Assembly: GCF_008086345.1 (NCBI RefSeq)
Contig: NZ_CP043006.1
Location: forward strand, 3,656,032-3,720,031
Reading direction: 5' to 3'
Source: Chitinophaga sp. XS-30
GTDB lineage: Bacteria; Bacteroidota; Bacteroidia; Chitinophagales; Chitinophagaceae
DNA: 64,000 nt
The translations under genes and the position numbers were made by a program. The notes under the pieces are model-generated. The model was not told the DNA's origin. It worked only from the letters and a program-made list of their open reading frames with translations, and ran no database searches. Below are positions 1-8,165 of this stretch, piece by piece. Position 1 is the first letter of the stretch. Every line of letters starts with the position of its first letter.

Positions 1-2392
1 ACCTGGTAATGGTATTGCCGAGATAATAGGAGCGGGGCTCAAATTTCATTTCCACTTTATGTTCACCGGCGGGTATTTTAATACCGCGCAAAAGATAGTT
101 CACCCGGATGATCTCCGTCTTTTTACCATCTACATACGCGTTCCAACCGGCGGGATAATAGATGTCGGAGAATACAGCGAAGCCGGCCTGGCTGTTTTGA
201 CTTTGATACTCCAGCTGGTTCAGCCCGTATCGGGTAAGCTGTATGCGGCTGGAGGAGTCTTTGCCCGGGGCATATCCTTCCAGCTGGGGCTTGAACCGCT
301 GGTCGATCACAACGGCATGTTCTACGGGCAGGCTGTCCAGCGCTTTCATTTCCTGGTCTGCATTCGCGGCCCATACAATACTGTCCACGAACCAGGCATT
401 GCCCAGCGCGTCCGGATTGCGCTGGTAATTCAATTGTTGCTGCTGGTCTGCATAGATCACATACTTGGTGTTCAGCATGTTCAGCACGCGCGGATTGTTT
501 TTGGACAGCTGATGATCGATCAGGTCCTGGTAGAGCGCCAGCTTAACGGGACTGTACCCGCCTACGGCCTTGTGGTGATAGGAGCTGAGGGCGTCCTGGA
601 AATTCACGACGTTGAGCACGCGGTAATACGGGTCCGGATCTTTTTTGATGGCTTCATCTACCGGGGAGGCGGCAAAGGTGCTGCGGTAATCGGTAGGGGT
701 AACGTAGTTTTCTTTATTCAGGTAGCGGAAATCCACGGGTATCTGGTCTATAGCCACCACTGCCGCCAGCAGGATAAAGAATACCGTGGGTTTCAGCTTT
801 TGCTGTATCACGGCCCAGAGCAATGCCGCGGCTATCAGCACAAAGGCCAGGCTACGGAAAGCATCGGTCCGCAGCAGGGCGCTCCGGTCTTCTATCAGGG
901 CGTTCATCAGCTGGTCCGTTATCTGTTGGTTGTTGCCGCTGAATTGCTGGTACATGGCTCTGGCCCTGTCTGTAGCGCTGGTAAAATCCAGCATGCCGTA
1001 AGAGGCGATGATCAGCAGGAGGCAGAGGCCGCCGGTAACGTACAGGGCTTTTTTCAGTTGTTTGAGCAGCAGCTGTTTGTCGATCTGGCCGCTCAGGGCA
1101 TCATTCAAGGCCCAGCAGGCCAGGAAAGGCACGAGCAGTTGCGGTATGATCAGCGCCTGCGCCGGTGCCCTGAACTTGTTGTAGAGCGGAAGATGATCGA
1201 ATATGAAATAGTTGAAGAAAGCAAAATGGTCGCCCCAGGCGAGGAATACACCCAGCACACAGGCTGCGAGCACCCACCATTTATGATGGCTTTTGATGAT
1301 GAAGAGCGCCAGCACAAACAGGAAGACGATCACCGCGCCCCAGTAAACACCGCCGTCCGTCATGGGTTGCGGGCCCCAGTAAAGCGGTACGCTGCCGTTG
1401 ATGAACTGCTCCGCCTGCGCCGCGGGCATGCCCAGTTGCGAAAGTGTTTTATAGGTTTCGCTGGAAGTGGAGAGCTTGCCCATGGTAGATCCGCCGTAAA
1501 GGTTGGGCGCCAGGATGGTCAGTGTTTCAAAAGGCCCCTGGCTCCACTGGAAGGCATAATCCTTATCCAGCCCGCCGGCTGATTTATTCCCTTCTTTCCC
1601 TGCTTCCGGCGTCAGTTCGGAAAGGCCGCCGCGCATGGTGTATTTGCTGTACTCCGCAGTGGTCCACAGGCTTACGGTGGACGGCAGTACGGAAAGGATG
1701 CCGAAGCCGAGCAGTACAACCGTGGCTTTAATGAACTGCGGCACCTGTTTCTCTCTGAGCGCATATACCAGGTGGCCTATGCCCACGCAGCCGCAGATCA
1801 GCAGCATATAATATAATATCTGGTAGTGGCCGGAGGTGATCATCAGGCAGAGCGTAAGGCCCGTAATGATGCCGCCCAGCCAGAATTTGCCGCGGTAGGC
1901 CAGCAATATGCCGGCCAGCATGGGCGCCATGTACGCGATGGTGAACATCTTGGTATCATGCCCGGCGGAAATGATCATGGCGTTGTAGGAGGTAAACCCG
2001 AAGGCCACCGCCCCGATAATGGCGATCCAGTTCCGGAAGCGCATCACACAAAGCAGCAGATAGAAACCCGCCATCGCCAGAAAGTAGAAATTCACGGGTT
2101 TGGGCAGCCCAAGCGTGAGTATCTGATGAATGATATAGGTATAATTATCCTGCGCCATGTAGATCTGGTAGGTAGGCATCCCGCCGAACATCGCATTCGT
2201 CCAGATAGGCTCAATGCCGGTGCTTTCATGGTATGCCCGCGCTTCCTGGGACATGGCCTGCCATTGTACGGTATCGTTCTGCCTCAGCTCTAACCCCTGT
2301 AATACCGGGCTGCAAAAAATAAACGAGAGCCCCAGAAAAATGAGGACAGCGTAAACATGCGGTAGAACGGCTTTTTGCCAGCTTTGCTTCAT
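1..2392 (-). CDS. YfhO-family integral membrane protein (C-terminus cut by window edge)
   Basis: The reading frame is open from an ATG at 2392 to base 1, giving 797 visible codons, so only the last part is missing. The protein begins MKQSWQKAVLPH, has a first membrane segment (VYAVLIFLGLSFIF), then the WTNAMFGGMPTYQ stretch typical of Bacteroidota YfhO-like proteins, followed by many hydrophobic segments. The last visible residues (FEPRSYYLGN) fit the C-terminal soluble domain of the family. YfhO proteins are multi-spanning membrane proteins linked in Gram-positive bacteria to glycosylation of cell-wall polymers; the role in Bacteroidota is unknown. The gene stands alone and diverges from the small membrane gene at 2456. 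Family assignment is by recognition only. Confidence 0.85.
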   Translation of the reverse strand, partial: MKQSWQKAVLPHVYAVLIFLGLSFIFCSPVLQGLELRQNDTVQWQAMSQEARAYHESTGIEPIWTNAMFGGMPTYQIYMAQDNYTYIIHQILTLGLPKPVNFYFLAMAGFYLLLCVMRFRNWIAIIGAVAFGFTSYNAMIISAGHDTKMFTIAYMAPMLAGILLAYRGKFWLGGIITGLTLCLMITSGHYQILYYMLLICGCVGIGHLVYALREKQVPQFIKATVVLLGFGILSVLPSTVSLWTTAEYSKYTMRGGLSELTPEAGKEGNKSAGGLDKDYAFQWSQGPFETLTILAPNLYGGSTMGKLSTSSETYKTLSQLGMPAAQAEQFINGSVPLYWGPQPMTDGGVYWGAVIVFLFVLALFIIKSHHKWWVLAACVLGVFLAWGDHFAFFNYFIFDHLPLYNKFRAPAQALIIPQLLVPFLACWALNDALSGQIDKQLLLKQLKKALYVTGGLCLLLIIASYGMLDFTSATDRARAMYQQFSGNNQQITDQLMNALIEDRSALLRTDAFRSLAFVLIAAALLWAVIQQKLKPTVFFILLAAVVAIDQIPVDFRYLNKENYVTPTDYRSTFAASPVDEAIKKDPDPYYRVLNVVNFQDALSSYHHKAVGGYSPVKLALYQDLIDHQLSKNNPRVLNMLNTKYVIYADQQQQLNYQRNPDALGNAWFVDSIVWAANADQEMKALDSLPVEHAVVIDQRFKPQLEGYAPGKDSSSRIQLTRYGLNQLEYQSQNSQAGFAVFSDIYYPAGWNAYVDGKKTEIIRVNYLLRGIKIPAGEHKVEMKFEPRSYYLGNTITR

Positions 2393-2455
2393 CGGGTATT
2401 TCAGGTTTGGTTTTTAAAGAATCCAAAATAACTGTATTTTATCGGAAATTTCAAT

Positions 2456-2737
2456 ATGAGCTGGCTCAGGTTTCTGGTAAAATTCAGCTTTATCTGCAAT
2501 TGCTGCTATCTGCTGGGTTTTGTCATCAGGATGACGGATTATCAGGATAATTTCGAAGGTATCGTCAAACATATACTGGTACTGGGTTACCTCGTTTCCC
2601 CCTTTCTCAATATCATCACCATTCTGTTGGCGGTGATATTGCTGCTTGCCAAAAGAACTACCTGGGCGAACGTCCATCCCTATATTTTTATTTTGAATGT
2701 CATTATTTTCCTGATCCAACTGGAACTGTTCATATGA
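2456..2737 (+). CDS. small hypothetical membrane protein
   Basis: This 93-residue protein has three hydrophobic segments (about residues 5-25, 38-63 and 74-93) and no recognisable domain. Its stop overlaps the start of the queuosine-precursor transporter gene in the arrangement ATGA, so the two are almost certainly co-transcribed and translationally coupled. It has the character of a short accessory membrane protein. I do not recognise a family and infer no function beyond its link to the downstream transporter. Confidence 0.7.
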   Translation: MSWLRFLVKFSFICNCCYLLGFVIRMTDYQDNFEGIVKHILVLGYLVSPFLNIITILLAVILLLAKRTTWANVHPYIFILNVIIFLIQLELFI

Positions 2738-3531
2738 TCACCAATATCCTGAAAGATAAACCGACCCGGCTTTTCCTCATTCTCAGCGGTTTTTTTGTGG
2801 CCAATGCGCTCATCGCGGAGATCATCGGCGTAAAGCTCTTTTCCCTGGAGGCCACATTAGGACTGCCTGCCATCAACCTGAAGCTCATGGGGGAAGTGTA
2901 TAACTTCAATATGACCGCCGGGGTACTGCTGTGGCCGGTGGTGTTCATCATGACGGACATTATCAATGAATACTACGGTACCAAAGGCGTCCGTTTCCTG
3001 TCTTTTATGACAGCGGGACTGATCCTTTTTGCTTTCATCATCTTTTTCCTGGCCATCCGCCTGACGCCCACGGAGTTCTTTATCAGCAGCAAGGTCAATT
3101 CCGGTGTACCGGATATGGACAAGGCCTATAACCAGATACTGGGGCAAAGCTCGCTGATCATCGTGGCTTCGCTGATCGCCTTCCTGATCGGGCAGCTGGT
3201 GGATGTATTCACTTTTCATCGCATTAAAAAAGTGACCGGCGAGAAGAAGATATGGCTGCGCGCCACGGGCTCCACGCTGGTATCGCAGCTGGTGGACAGC
3301 TTTGTGGTGCTCTTCATAGCGTTCAATCTCGGTCCCCGTATTTACAATCCTGACGGCAACCCCATCTGGTCCATGAACCTGGTGCTGAGCGTCTGCATCG
3401 TCAACTATATTTATAAATTTATTGTAGCCATTGTGCTGACGCCGGTGATCTACTGGATACACGGGGTCATAGAGCGTTACCTTGGGCACGACATGGCGGC
3501 GGACATGAAACGCGCCGCGATGAACAGATAA
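2734..3531 (+). CDS. yhhQ: queuosine precursor transporter (YhhQ/VUT family)
   Basis: This 265-residue membrane protein carries the signature of the YhhQ (DUF165, VUT) family: an early segment FFVANALIAEIIGVKLF and the motif MTDIINEYYG around residues 73-82, where acidic and Asn residues sit at the end of a helix. About six membrane segments are visible. Family members import queuosine precursors (preQ0/preQ1) into the cytoplasm for tRNA modification. It follows the small membrane gene with a 4-base overlap. A Nudix hydrolase gene lies 62 bases downstream on the same strand, and I see no evidence of a functional link to it. The substrate is inferred from the family. Confidence 0.88.
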   Translation: MITNILKDKPTRLFLILSGFFVANALIAEIIGVKLFSLEATLGLPAINLKLMGEVYNFNMTAGVLLWPVVFIMTDIINEYYGTKGVRFLSFMTAGLILFAFIIFFLAIRLTPTEFFISSKVNSGVPDMDKAYNQILGQSSLIIVASLIAFLIGQLVDVFTFHRIKKVTGEKKIWLRATGSTLVSQLVDSFVVLFIAFNLGPRIYNPDGNPIWSMNLVLSVCIVNYIYKFIVAIVLTPVIYWIHGVIERYLGHDMAADMKRAAMNR

Positions 3532-3593
3532 TAACAGGTATAGGAAACCGGGCATGAGGTCCCATCTGACCCGTAAAAATCAAATATTAACAG

Positions 3594-4043
3594 ATGAAAG
3601 TCTTTACCGTCCGTGTGTACGGCATCATGATCAATGAACAAAAACAAGTACTGGTGAGCGACGAGTACATCCGCGGCGGATATTACACCAAATTCCCCGG
3701 CGGCGGGCTGGAATTCGGCGAAGGCACGCTGGAATGCATTATCCGCGAGTGGAAAGAGGAGCTGGACCAGGATGTGGAGGTGGTGGAACATATTTATACT
3801 ACCGACTTCTTCCAGATATCGGCGTTCGACAACAGCTCGCAGATCATTTCCATCTATTATCTCGTAAAGCCCGTATCACCGTTTACCAAACCTGTTCTGG
3901 CCAATCCGTTCGACTTCGAGATACCCGAAGGCGTAACGCAGGTGGAAGGTGTCCGGTGGATCGACTGGGACAGTTTTTCCGCGGAAACCGTAACGCTCCC
4001 GATCGATAAGGTATTGGCCGCATTGGTGAAGGAACGGTATTAG
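3594..4043 (+). CDS. Nudix hydrolase
   Basis: This 149-residue single-domain protein carries a Nudix box at about residues 38-60 (GGGLEFGEGT...REWKEELDQ). It keeps the catalytic core RExxEE, but the Gly usually found after EEx is Asp. Nudix enzymes hydrolyse nucleoside diphosphates linked to another group; the substrate here cannot be told. The ATG at 3594 follows an AACAG leader. The gene converges on corA, and the two stop codons overlap by 4 bases (4040-4043). Confidence 0.88.
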   Translation: MKVFTVRVYGIMINEQKQVLVSDEYIRGGYYTKFPGGGLEFGEGTLECIIREWKEELDQDVEVVEHIYTTDFFQISAFDNSSQIISIYYLVKPVSPFTKPVLANPFDFEIPEGVTQVEGVRWIDWDSFSAETVTLPIDKVLAALVKERY

Positions 4044-4978
4044 AACCACTTTTTCTTCATAAAATACCAGCTCATGATCACCGCGGTAACAATGGCGATG
4101 GTCACCGGTATGTAGAAGGCGTACTGGGAGTGGGCGTAGGGGATCTCCACGTTCATGCCGTAAATGCTGGCTACCAGTACGGGGAGGGTCAGCACGATGG
4201 TGATGGAGGTGAGGCGCTTCATCACAAAGTTCAGGTTATTGGAAATGATGCTGGCAAAGGCATCCATGGTGCTGCTGAGGATGTTGGTATAGATGTTCGC
4301 CATTTCAAGCGCCTGGGAAGTATCTACGATCAGGTCATTCAGGAATTCCTTCTCGTCTTCATTCAGGCCCAGGAAGTTGGTGCGTTCCAGCTTCATGAGC
4401 AGCAGTTCATTGCTGCGCAGGGCCGTTACAAAATACACCAGGCTTTTCTGGATGCGCATCAGGTAGAGCAGTTCTTCGTTCCGGTTGGAATCGTAGAGTT
4501 TCTGTTCCAGCAGGTTGCGGCGGTGATTGATCTCTTTCAGGTAGTCCAGGAAGTTCATCACCACTTTCTCGAAGATCTTCAGCACCATCATGTTCCGCTT
4601 TTCAGGATGGCGGTTATGAAAGGTGTTCAGGAATTTCTTGATGGCGGCGTTATCGAATGAGTTGACGGTAACGATCTGGTGGTGGGTGAGGATGATCACG
4701 ATGGGAATGGTGATGTAATGGGCATCGCTTTCGTTGATGGAGTTGTTCTCCGTGGGGGTTTTGATAACGATGAGCTTTACGTTGTCCTCCAGTTCGAAAC
4801 GGCTTTTCTCGTCAATGTCCAGCGAATCCGTGAGGAAGTCCAGCGGAATATCCAGGGATTCGGACAGCTGTTCGAACTCCGCCTGTTTGAGGGGAGGGGT
4901 AATATTCACCCAGGAGTCGTTTTCCGGCTCCTCAATGGCAACAGTGCGGGCATCGATAATTTTAAAGTACTGGATCAT
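4040..4978 (-). CDS. corA: CorA-family magnesium/divalent cation transporter
   Basis: This 312-residue protein has a long charged cytoplasmic N-terminal domain and two C-terminal membrane segments. The diagnostic YGMN motif lies at the end of the first, in IYGMNVEIPYA around residues 273-283, and the protein ends in a basic KKKWF tail. CorA proteins form pentameric inner-membrane channels for Mg2+ and sometimes Co2+/Ni2+. The gene is transcribed alone, convergent with the Nudix gene. Length and motif are normal for the family. Confidence 0.93.
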   Translation of the reverse strand: MIQYFKIIDARTVAIEEPENDSWVNITPPLKQAEFEQLSESLDIPLDFLTDSLDIDEKSRFELEDNVKLIVIKTPTENNSINESDAHYITIPIVIILTHHQIVTVNSFDNAAIKKFLNTFHNRHPEKRNMMVLKIFEKVVMNFLDYLKEINHRRNLLEQKLYDSNRNEELLYLMRIQKSLVYFVTALRSNELLLMKLERTNFLGLNEDEKEFLNDLIVDTSQALEMANIYTNILSSTMDAFASIISNNLNFVMKRLTSITIVLTLPVLVASIYGMNVEIPYAHSQYAFYIPVTIAIVTAVIMSWYFMKKKWF

Positions 4979-5035
4979 CCGGGCGCAAAGGTAGTGGAAA
5001 TTAGTTCACCAAAATATCCCCGGCGGGCCGGGGCA

Positions 5036-5815
5036 TCAAATTTTAATATTTCCTTCAAATACCAGCGTGGCAGGACCGCAGAGCCAGATGTCGCTGTAGC
5101 TGCGCTCGCCGGTACGGGTAAAACGTACTTCCAGGTGCCCGCCGAGGGTTTCCACGGGGATGATGTATGCCCCCGGTTCCTCCGGCGCTGAGGTCAGTGC
5201 CGCGGCGGTAACGCCCGTGCCGCAGGAGAAGGTCTCATCTTCCACGCCACGTTCGTAGGTGCGTACAAAAATGCCGTTGTCCACTTCCTGTACAAAGTTC
5301 ACATTGGTGCCTTCGGCGGCAAAACGGTCGTTATACCGGATGCTGCGCCCTTCTTCGTACACATCCACTTCCTGCACATCGGTCACGAATTTCACGAAGT
5401 GCGGGGAGCCGGTATTGAGATAAAAATAAAGGTTGCCGGCTTCCACCTGCTGCACATCCTGCATTTTGAGGTCTACCCAGCCGTTTTCGCGGAGGCGGGC
5501 CTCATGCGGACCGTCCACTGCGATGAACCGCAGTTCGGGTTTGCTGATCCCCATCTGGCGGGCGAACGCGGTAAGGCAGCGGCCGCCATTGCCGCACATG
5601 CTGCCTTCGCGGCCATCCGCGTTATAATATTTCATCTTGAAATCGTAATCCGCTTCCGTTTCCAGCATCATCAGCCCGTCCGCCCCGATACCGAAGCGCC
5701 GGTCGCACAGGTGTGCGATCTGTTCCGTGGTCAGGGCGCTGTATTCCCCGTTCCGGTTGTCTACGATCACAAAATCGTTGCCCGTGCCCTGGTATTTATA
5801 GAAATGAATGTTCAT
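5036..5815 (-). CDS. dapF: diaminopimelate epimerase
   Basis: This 259-residue enzyme interconverts LL- and meso-diaminopimelate, the last step before meso-DAP enters lysine and peptidoglycan synthesis. Both catalytic cysteines are present: one in MCGNGGRC (about residues 73-80) and one in FSCGTGVTAA (about residues 197-206). The N-terminus YQGTGNDFV is typical of DapF. It is a cytoplasmic enzyme of slightly short but normal length. The gene is alone on its strand, with no other lysine genes nearby. Confidence 0.95.
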   Translation of the reverse strand: MNIHFYKYQGTGNDFVIVDNRNGEYSALTTEQIAHLCDRRFGIGADGLMMLETEADYDFKMKYYNADGREGSMCGNGGRCLTAFARQMGISKPELRFIAVDGPHEARLRENGWVDLKMQDVQQVEAGNLYFYLNTGSPHFVKFVTDVQEVDVYEEGRSIRYNDRFAAEGTNVNFVQEVDNGIFVRTYERGVEDETFSCGTGVTAAALTSAPEEPGAYIIPVETLGGHLEVRFTRTGERSYSDIWLCGPATLVFEGNIKI

Positions 5816-5945
5816 GTTATGGCAAAGGTAGAAATTGTTTTTGATGATTAGGCCGCCGGCAGCGGATCACGGATGGGGCCGCCGTTGTGTCACTCCCTTC
5901 AGCGGCAGGATGCAGGTGGGCGGTACCGTTGATGGCGCTGCAGGG

Positions 5946-6028
5946 GCACCGGTTTTTTATCCGGCCGGTGCGGGCGGCTGACCGGTACGGCGCCACCGTT
6001 TCATGGCCGCGCAAAAGCCTTTTTGCGC
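5946..6028. repeat. two inverted repeats in the dapF / nucleoside phosphorylase intergenic region
   Basis: The 243-base gap 5816-6058 holds no gene that I can support. It contains two hairpins: GCACCGG (5946-5952) with CCGGTGC (5965-5971), and GCGCAAAA (6009-6016) with TTTTGCGC (6021-6028). The second lies about 30 bases past the stop of the minus-strand phosphorylase gene and could be its 3' end. It lacks a clear U tract, so a terminator role is uncertain. Confidence 0.4.
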
Positions 6029-6058
6029 CAACATGCTGCGAACCCGCCGCATATGCCG

Positions 6059-6940
6059 TCAGGCGATCCCGGCAATGATCTCCAGCGCCTTTGTGATCAT
6101 CCGCTCCACCGCAGCATTGCCATCACTGCTGAATTGTTTGCTCATGCGGTTGGCCACGATGGCGCTGACGGACAGGCATTGATGCCCCAGTACGCGCCCC
6201 AGGCCGTAAATGCCCGCTGTTTCCATCTCAAAGTTGGTGATATGGCGGTTCTCGAAGTTGAAACGGGTCAGCTGATCTATCAGTTCCGGATGGGAGAGCG
6301 CGCCGCGCAGCACCCTGCCCTGCGGGGCGTAGAAACCCGGACAGGTAACGGTGATGCCCGTGTGAAAGCCTTCGGTGAAATGCCCCAGCAGTTCGGCCGA
6401 TGCTTCTATCAGGTAAGGCCTTACCGCGCTGGGTTGCATCCTGGTCTGTCCCCGGAAGGCTTCCAGCAGCTGCAGCTCCCCGGGCGTGTTCTGATAGGTG
6501 TAGAAGGGCAGGAGGTTGTCCAGCCCCAGGCCGTGGGACGATACCACAAAACTGTCTACCGGGATGCTCTCCTGCAGGGAGCCGGCAGTGCCGAGGCGGA
6601 TGATCTGCAGGGAAACAGGCGTTTCCTTCACCGTACGGGTGCTCAGATCGATGTTGGCGAGGGCGTCCAGTTCGTTGAGGACAATGTCTATATTATCGGT
6701 ACCAATGCCGGTGGATACCACGGAAATGCGTTTTTCCCCGATATATCCGGTATGTGTGACAAATTCGCGGTGCTGATACGTACCTTCGGTACGGTCGAAA
6801 TGCTTTGAAACGGCTTTTACCCGGTCGGGGTCACCTACGGTGATGATGGTGGGCGCCAGTTCTTCGGGGCGGAGGTCCAGGTGGTACACGGCACCGCGGG
6901 AGTTGAGTATCAGTTCGGATTCGGCTATGGTTGTGGTCAT
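6059..6940 (-). CDS. nucleoside phosphorylase (uridine phosphorylase family)
   Basis: This 293-residue protein has the phosphate-binding segment ITVGDPDRVKAV (about residues 34-45), the STGIGTDNI glycine-rich segment and the LGTAGSLQESI motif, all typical of the PNP/UDP phosphorylase superfamily. The enzyme would cleave a nucleoside with phosphate to give ribose-1-phosphate and a free base in the cytoplasm. A longer N-terminus than E. coli Udp is common in Bacteroidota members. Base specificity (uridine or purine) cannot be settled by eye. The gene is transcribed alone. Confidence 0.85.
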   Translation of the reverse strand: MTTTIAESELILNSRGAVYHLDLRPEELAPTIITVGDPDRVKAVSKHFDRTEGTYQHREFVTHTGYIGEKRISVVSTGIGTDNIDIVLNELDALANIDLSTRTVKETPVSLQIIRLGTAGSLQESIPVDSFVVSSHGLGLDNLLPFYTYQNTPGELQLLEAFRGQTRMQPSAVRPYLIEASAELLGHFTEGFHTGITVTCPGFYAPQGRVLRGALSHPELIDQLTRFNFENRHITNFEMETAGIYGLGRVLGHQCLSVSAIVANRMSKQFSSDGNAAVERMITKALEIIAGIA

Positions 6941-6986
6941 ACTTTGCGTTTTTTTTGATCCGTAATCGAATATATGCTAATCATAT

Positions 6987-7016
6987 TTGGCAAATATCCA
7001 AAATTTACTACTTTTG
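6987..7016 (+). promoter_or_regulatory. Bacteroidota-type promoter for tRNA-Cys
   Basis: A TTG at 6987-6989 is followed by 19 bases and then TACTTTTG at 7009-7016, an exact match to the Bacteroidota consensus TAnnTTTG. The tRNA begins 18 bases downstream, as expected for a short leader. Confidence 0.8.
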
Positions 7017-7034
7017 CAGTCCATCAAAATTCAT

Positions 7035-7105
7035 GGTTCCGTGGCCGAGTGGCTAGGCAGAGGTCTGCAAAACCTCGTACAGCGGTTCGAATCCGCTCGG
7101 AACCT
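7035..7105 (+). tRNA. tRNA-Cys (GCA)
   Basis: The cloverleaf folds cleanly. The acceptor arms are GGTTCCG (7035-7041) and CGGAACC (7098-7104), and the anticodon stem is GAGGT/ACCTC with loop CTGCAAA. The anticodon GCA lies at 7067-7069 and the T arm is AGCGG-TTCGAAT-CCGCT. The discriminator base is T at 7105, matching the U73 identity element of cysteine tRNAs. The CCA end is not encoded. The tRNA stands alone between its own promoter and terminator. Confidence 0.97.
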
Positions 7106-7107
7106 CA

Positions 7108-7142
7108 AAAAAGGTCGTTTCAAAAGAAGAGGCGGCCTTTTT
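7108..7142 (+). terminator. rho-independent terminator of tRNA-Cys
   Basis: AAAAAGGTCG (7108-7117) pairs with CGGCCTTTTT (7133-7142), with one G-U wobble, and ends in a T run. It starts three bases after the tRNA. The A-rich start of the stem gives a T run on the other strand too, so it may also stop the opposing small gene, whose last codons lie inside it. Confidence 0.75.
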
Positions 7143-7290
7143 CGTTATATGGCAATGTACAGACCGTTATTGTTTGACTAACCTTTTCGCTGTCTGTTTC
7201 ATCAAAGCCCGATGGGTCATGGTCATCATCCAGTTCTGCGGCTACTACTTTCCGGGCGTACCGCCACAGTGGATTTAATTGCTGCTTCAT
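7120..7290 (-). CDS. small hypothetical protein with its own promoter
   Basis: The frame is open from 7323, but the ATG at 7290 is preferred: AGGGAG lies a few bases upstream of it, and the upstream promoter leaves no room for a leader before the earlier ATG. The predicted protein is 56 residues, begins MKQQLNPLWRYARKVV, is acidic in the middle (ELDDDHD) and has no membrane segment or known domain. It diverges from the sigma factor gene at 7421. Its 3' end runs into the tRNA terminator. Function is unknown; the case for a real gene rests on promoter and ribosome binding site. Confidence 0.5.
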   Translation of the reverse strand: MKQQLNPLWRYARKVVAAELDDDHDPSGFDETDSEKVSQTITVCTLPYNEKGRLFF

Positions 7291-7324
7291 CTTCTCCCTG
7301 TTGGTCTTTATGGATTTACCCATA

Positions 7325-7354
7325 CAAACATATAGCTGTTGGTGATGCGGTCAA
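7325..7354 (-). promoter_or_regulatory. promoter for the small minus-strand gene
   Basis: On the minus strand, TTG (7354-7352) is followed by exactly 19 bases and TATGTTTG (7332-7325), a perfect TAnnTTTG box. The expected transcript start is a few bases downstream, giving a leader of roughly 25-30 bases to the ATG at 7290. Confidence 0.65.
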
Positions 7355-7420
7355 CTGAAAGGAAATTTTGGTTGGATTGGATTTAATTTCTTACTTTTTC
7401 GCCACAAGAGCAAGCAAGTT

Positions 7421-7981
7421 ATGCGTTCAAGTCTCTCACAACACGTTGATAACTGGTATGCGCTGTTCCACGTTCACCTGATCCATGTCGCCACCCGCTG
7501 GGGATATGGGGAGGACGAAAGCCGGGACCTGGTGCAACAATTTTTCCTGGAGTTGCTGCAGAAGAATATGGAGGCTGCCGCCGTAATGGAACCCAAAGCA
7601 TATCTTACCCGTGCATTCACCCGCAAACTGATAGATCATTACCGGCATACGAAGCATATGCAGCAGAAGGCTGGTTTCATCGATACTACGGCCTATGAAC
7701 CCTCTGTGCTGGAAAGCCTTGTGCGCACCCAGGCGGACGAAGAGTTGCTGGCTTCCATCAGGACGGCTTACAAGCGCCTTCCTGCGCGCTGCCAAAAAGT
7801 GATCCGCCTGAAATATTACGAGGGGCTTACCACGGAGCAGATCGCGGAGCGTACAGGTCTCAATACCAGGACGGTTTACAATAACCTCTATGAAGGCATC
7901 AAAGCGCTCCGGATAGAGCTGAAGCGGGCTCATCCGCGCCTGAAGTTTGCCGCGGTGTTTTCATTCCTGCCGCTGCTTTAA
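7421..7981 (+). CDS. ECF (FecI-type) sigma factor
   Basis: This 186-residue protein has a sigma region 2 (GYGEDESRDLVQQFF and the following PKAYLTRAFTRKLIDHYR, about residues 28-75) and a C-terminal region 4 helix-turn-helix (LTTEQIAERTGLNTRTVYNNL, about residues 143-163). FecI-type sigmas direct RNA polymerase to uptake genes when released by a FecR anti-sigma factor. The FecR gene follows after 184 bases, then a SusC gene with an STN signalling domain, forming a complete cell-surface-signalling set. A weak promoter match (TTTTG, 21 bases, TACTTTTT at 7392) lies just upstream. Confidence 0.92.
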   Translation: MRSSLSQHVDNWYALFHVHLIHVATRWGYGEDESRDLVQQFFLELLQKNMEAAAVMEPKAYLTRAFTRKLIDHYRHTKHMQQKAGFIDTTAYEPSVLESLVRTQADEELLASIRTAYKRLPARCQKVIRLKYYEGLTTEQIAERTGLNTRTVYNNLYEGIKALRIELKRAHPRLKFAAVFSFLPLL

Positions 7982-8165
7982 GGGTTTGATCGCGGAGCGG
8001 TCATCCAGCTTTCTGAAAAAAAAGTGATCATCCCTCCATCCTCCAACCGCCCATCCGTCTCCTGCAAGCCGCCGCCACTCCATTTCAAAAGAAATTTTCA
8101 AAAAAGATCAGGAAAAGTTGGTAAATCCTGCAAAGACATCCGTCTATACAGGAAACAGGTATGGT

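Noticed and set aside
59..1582. 507-residue plus-strand open frame
   Set aside because: It is the antisense shadow of the YfhO-type gene, whose minus-strand translation gives a clear membrane protein with family motifs.
6974..7181. Two short plus-strand frames over the tRNA-Cys
   Set aside because: They only read through the tRNA gene and its terminator, which are well supported.
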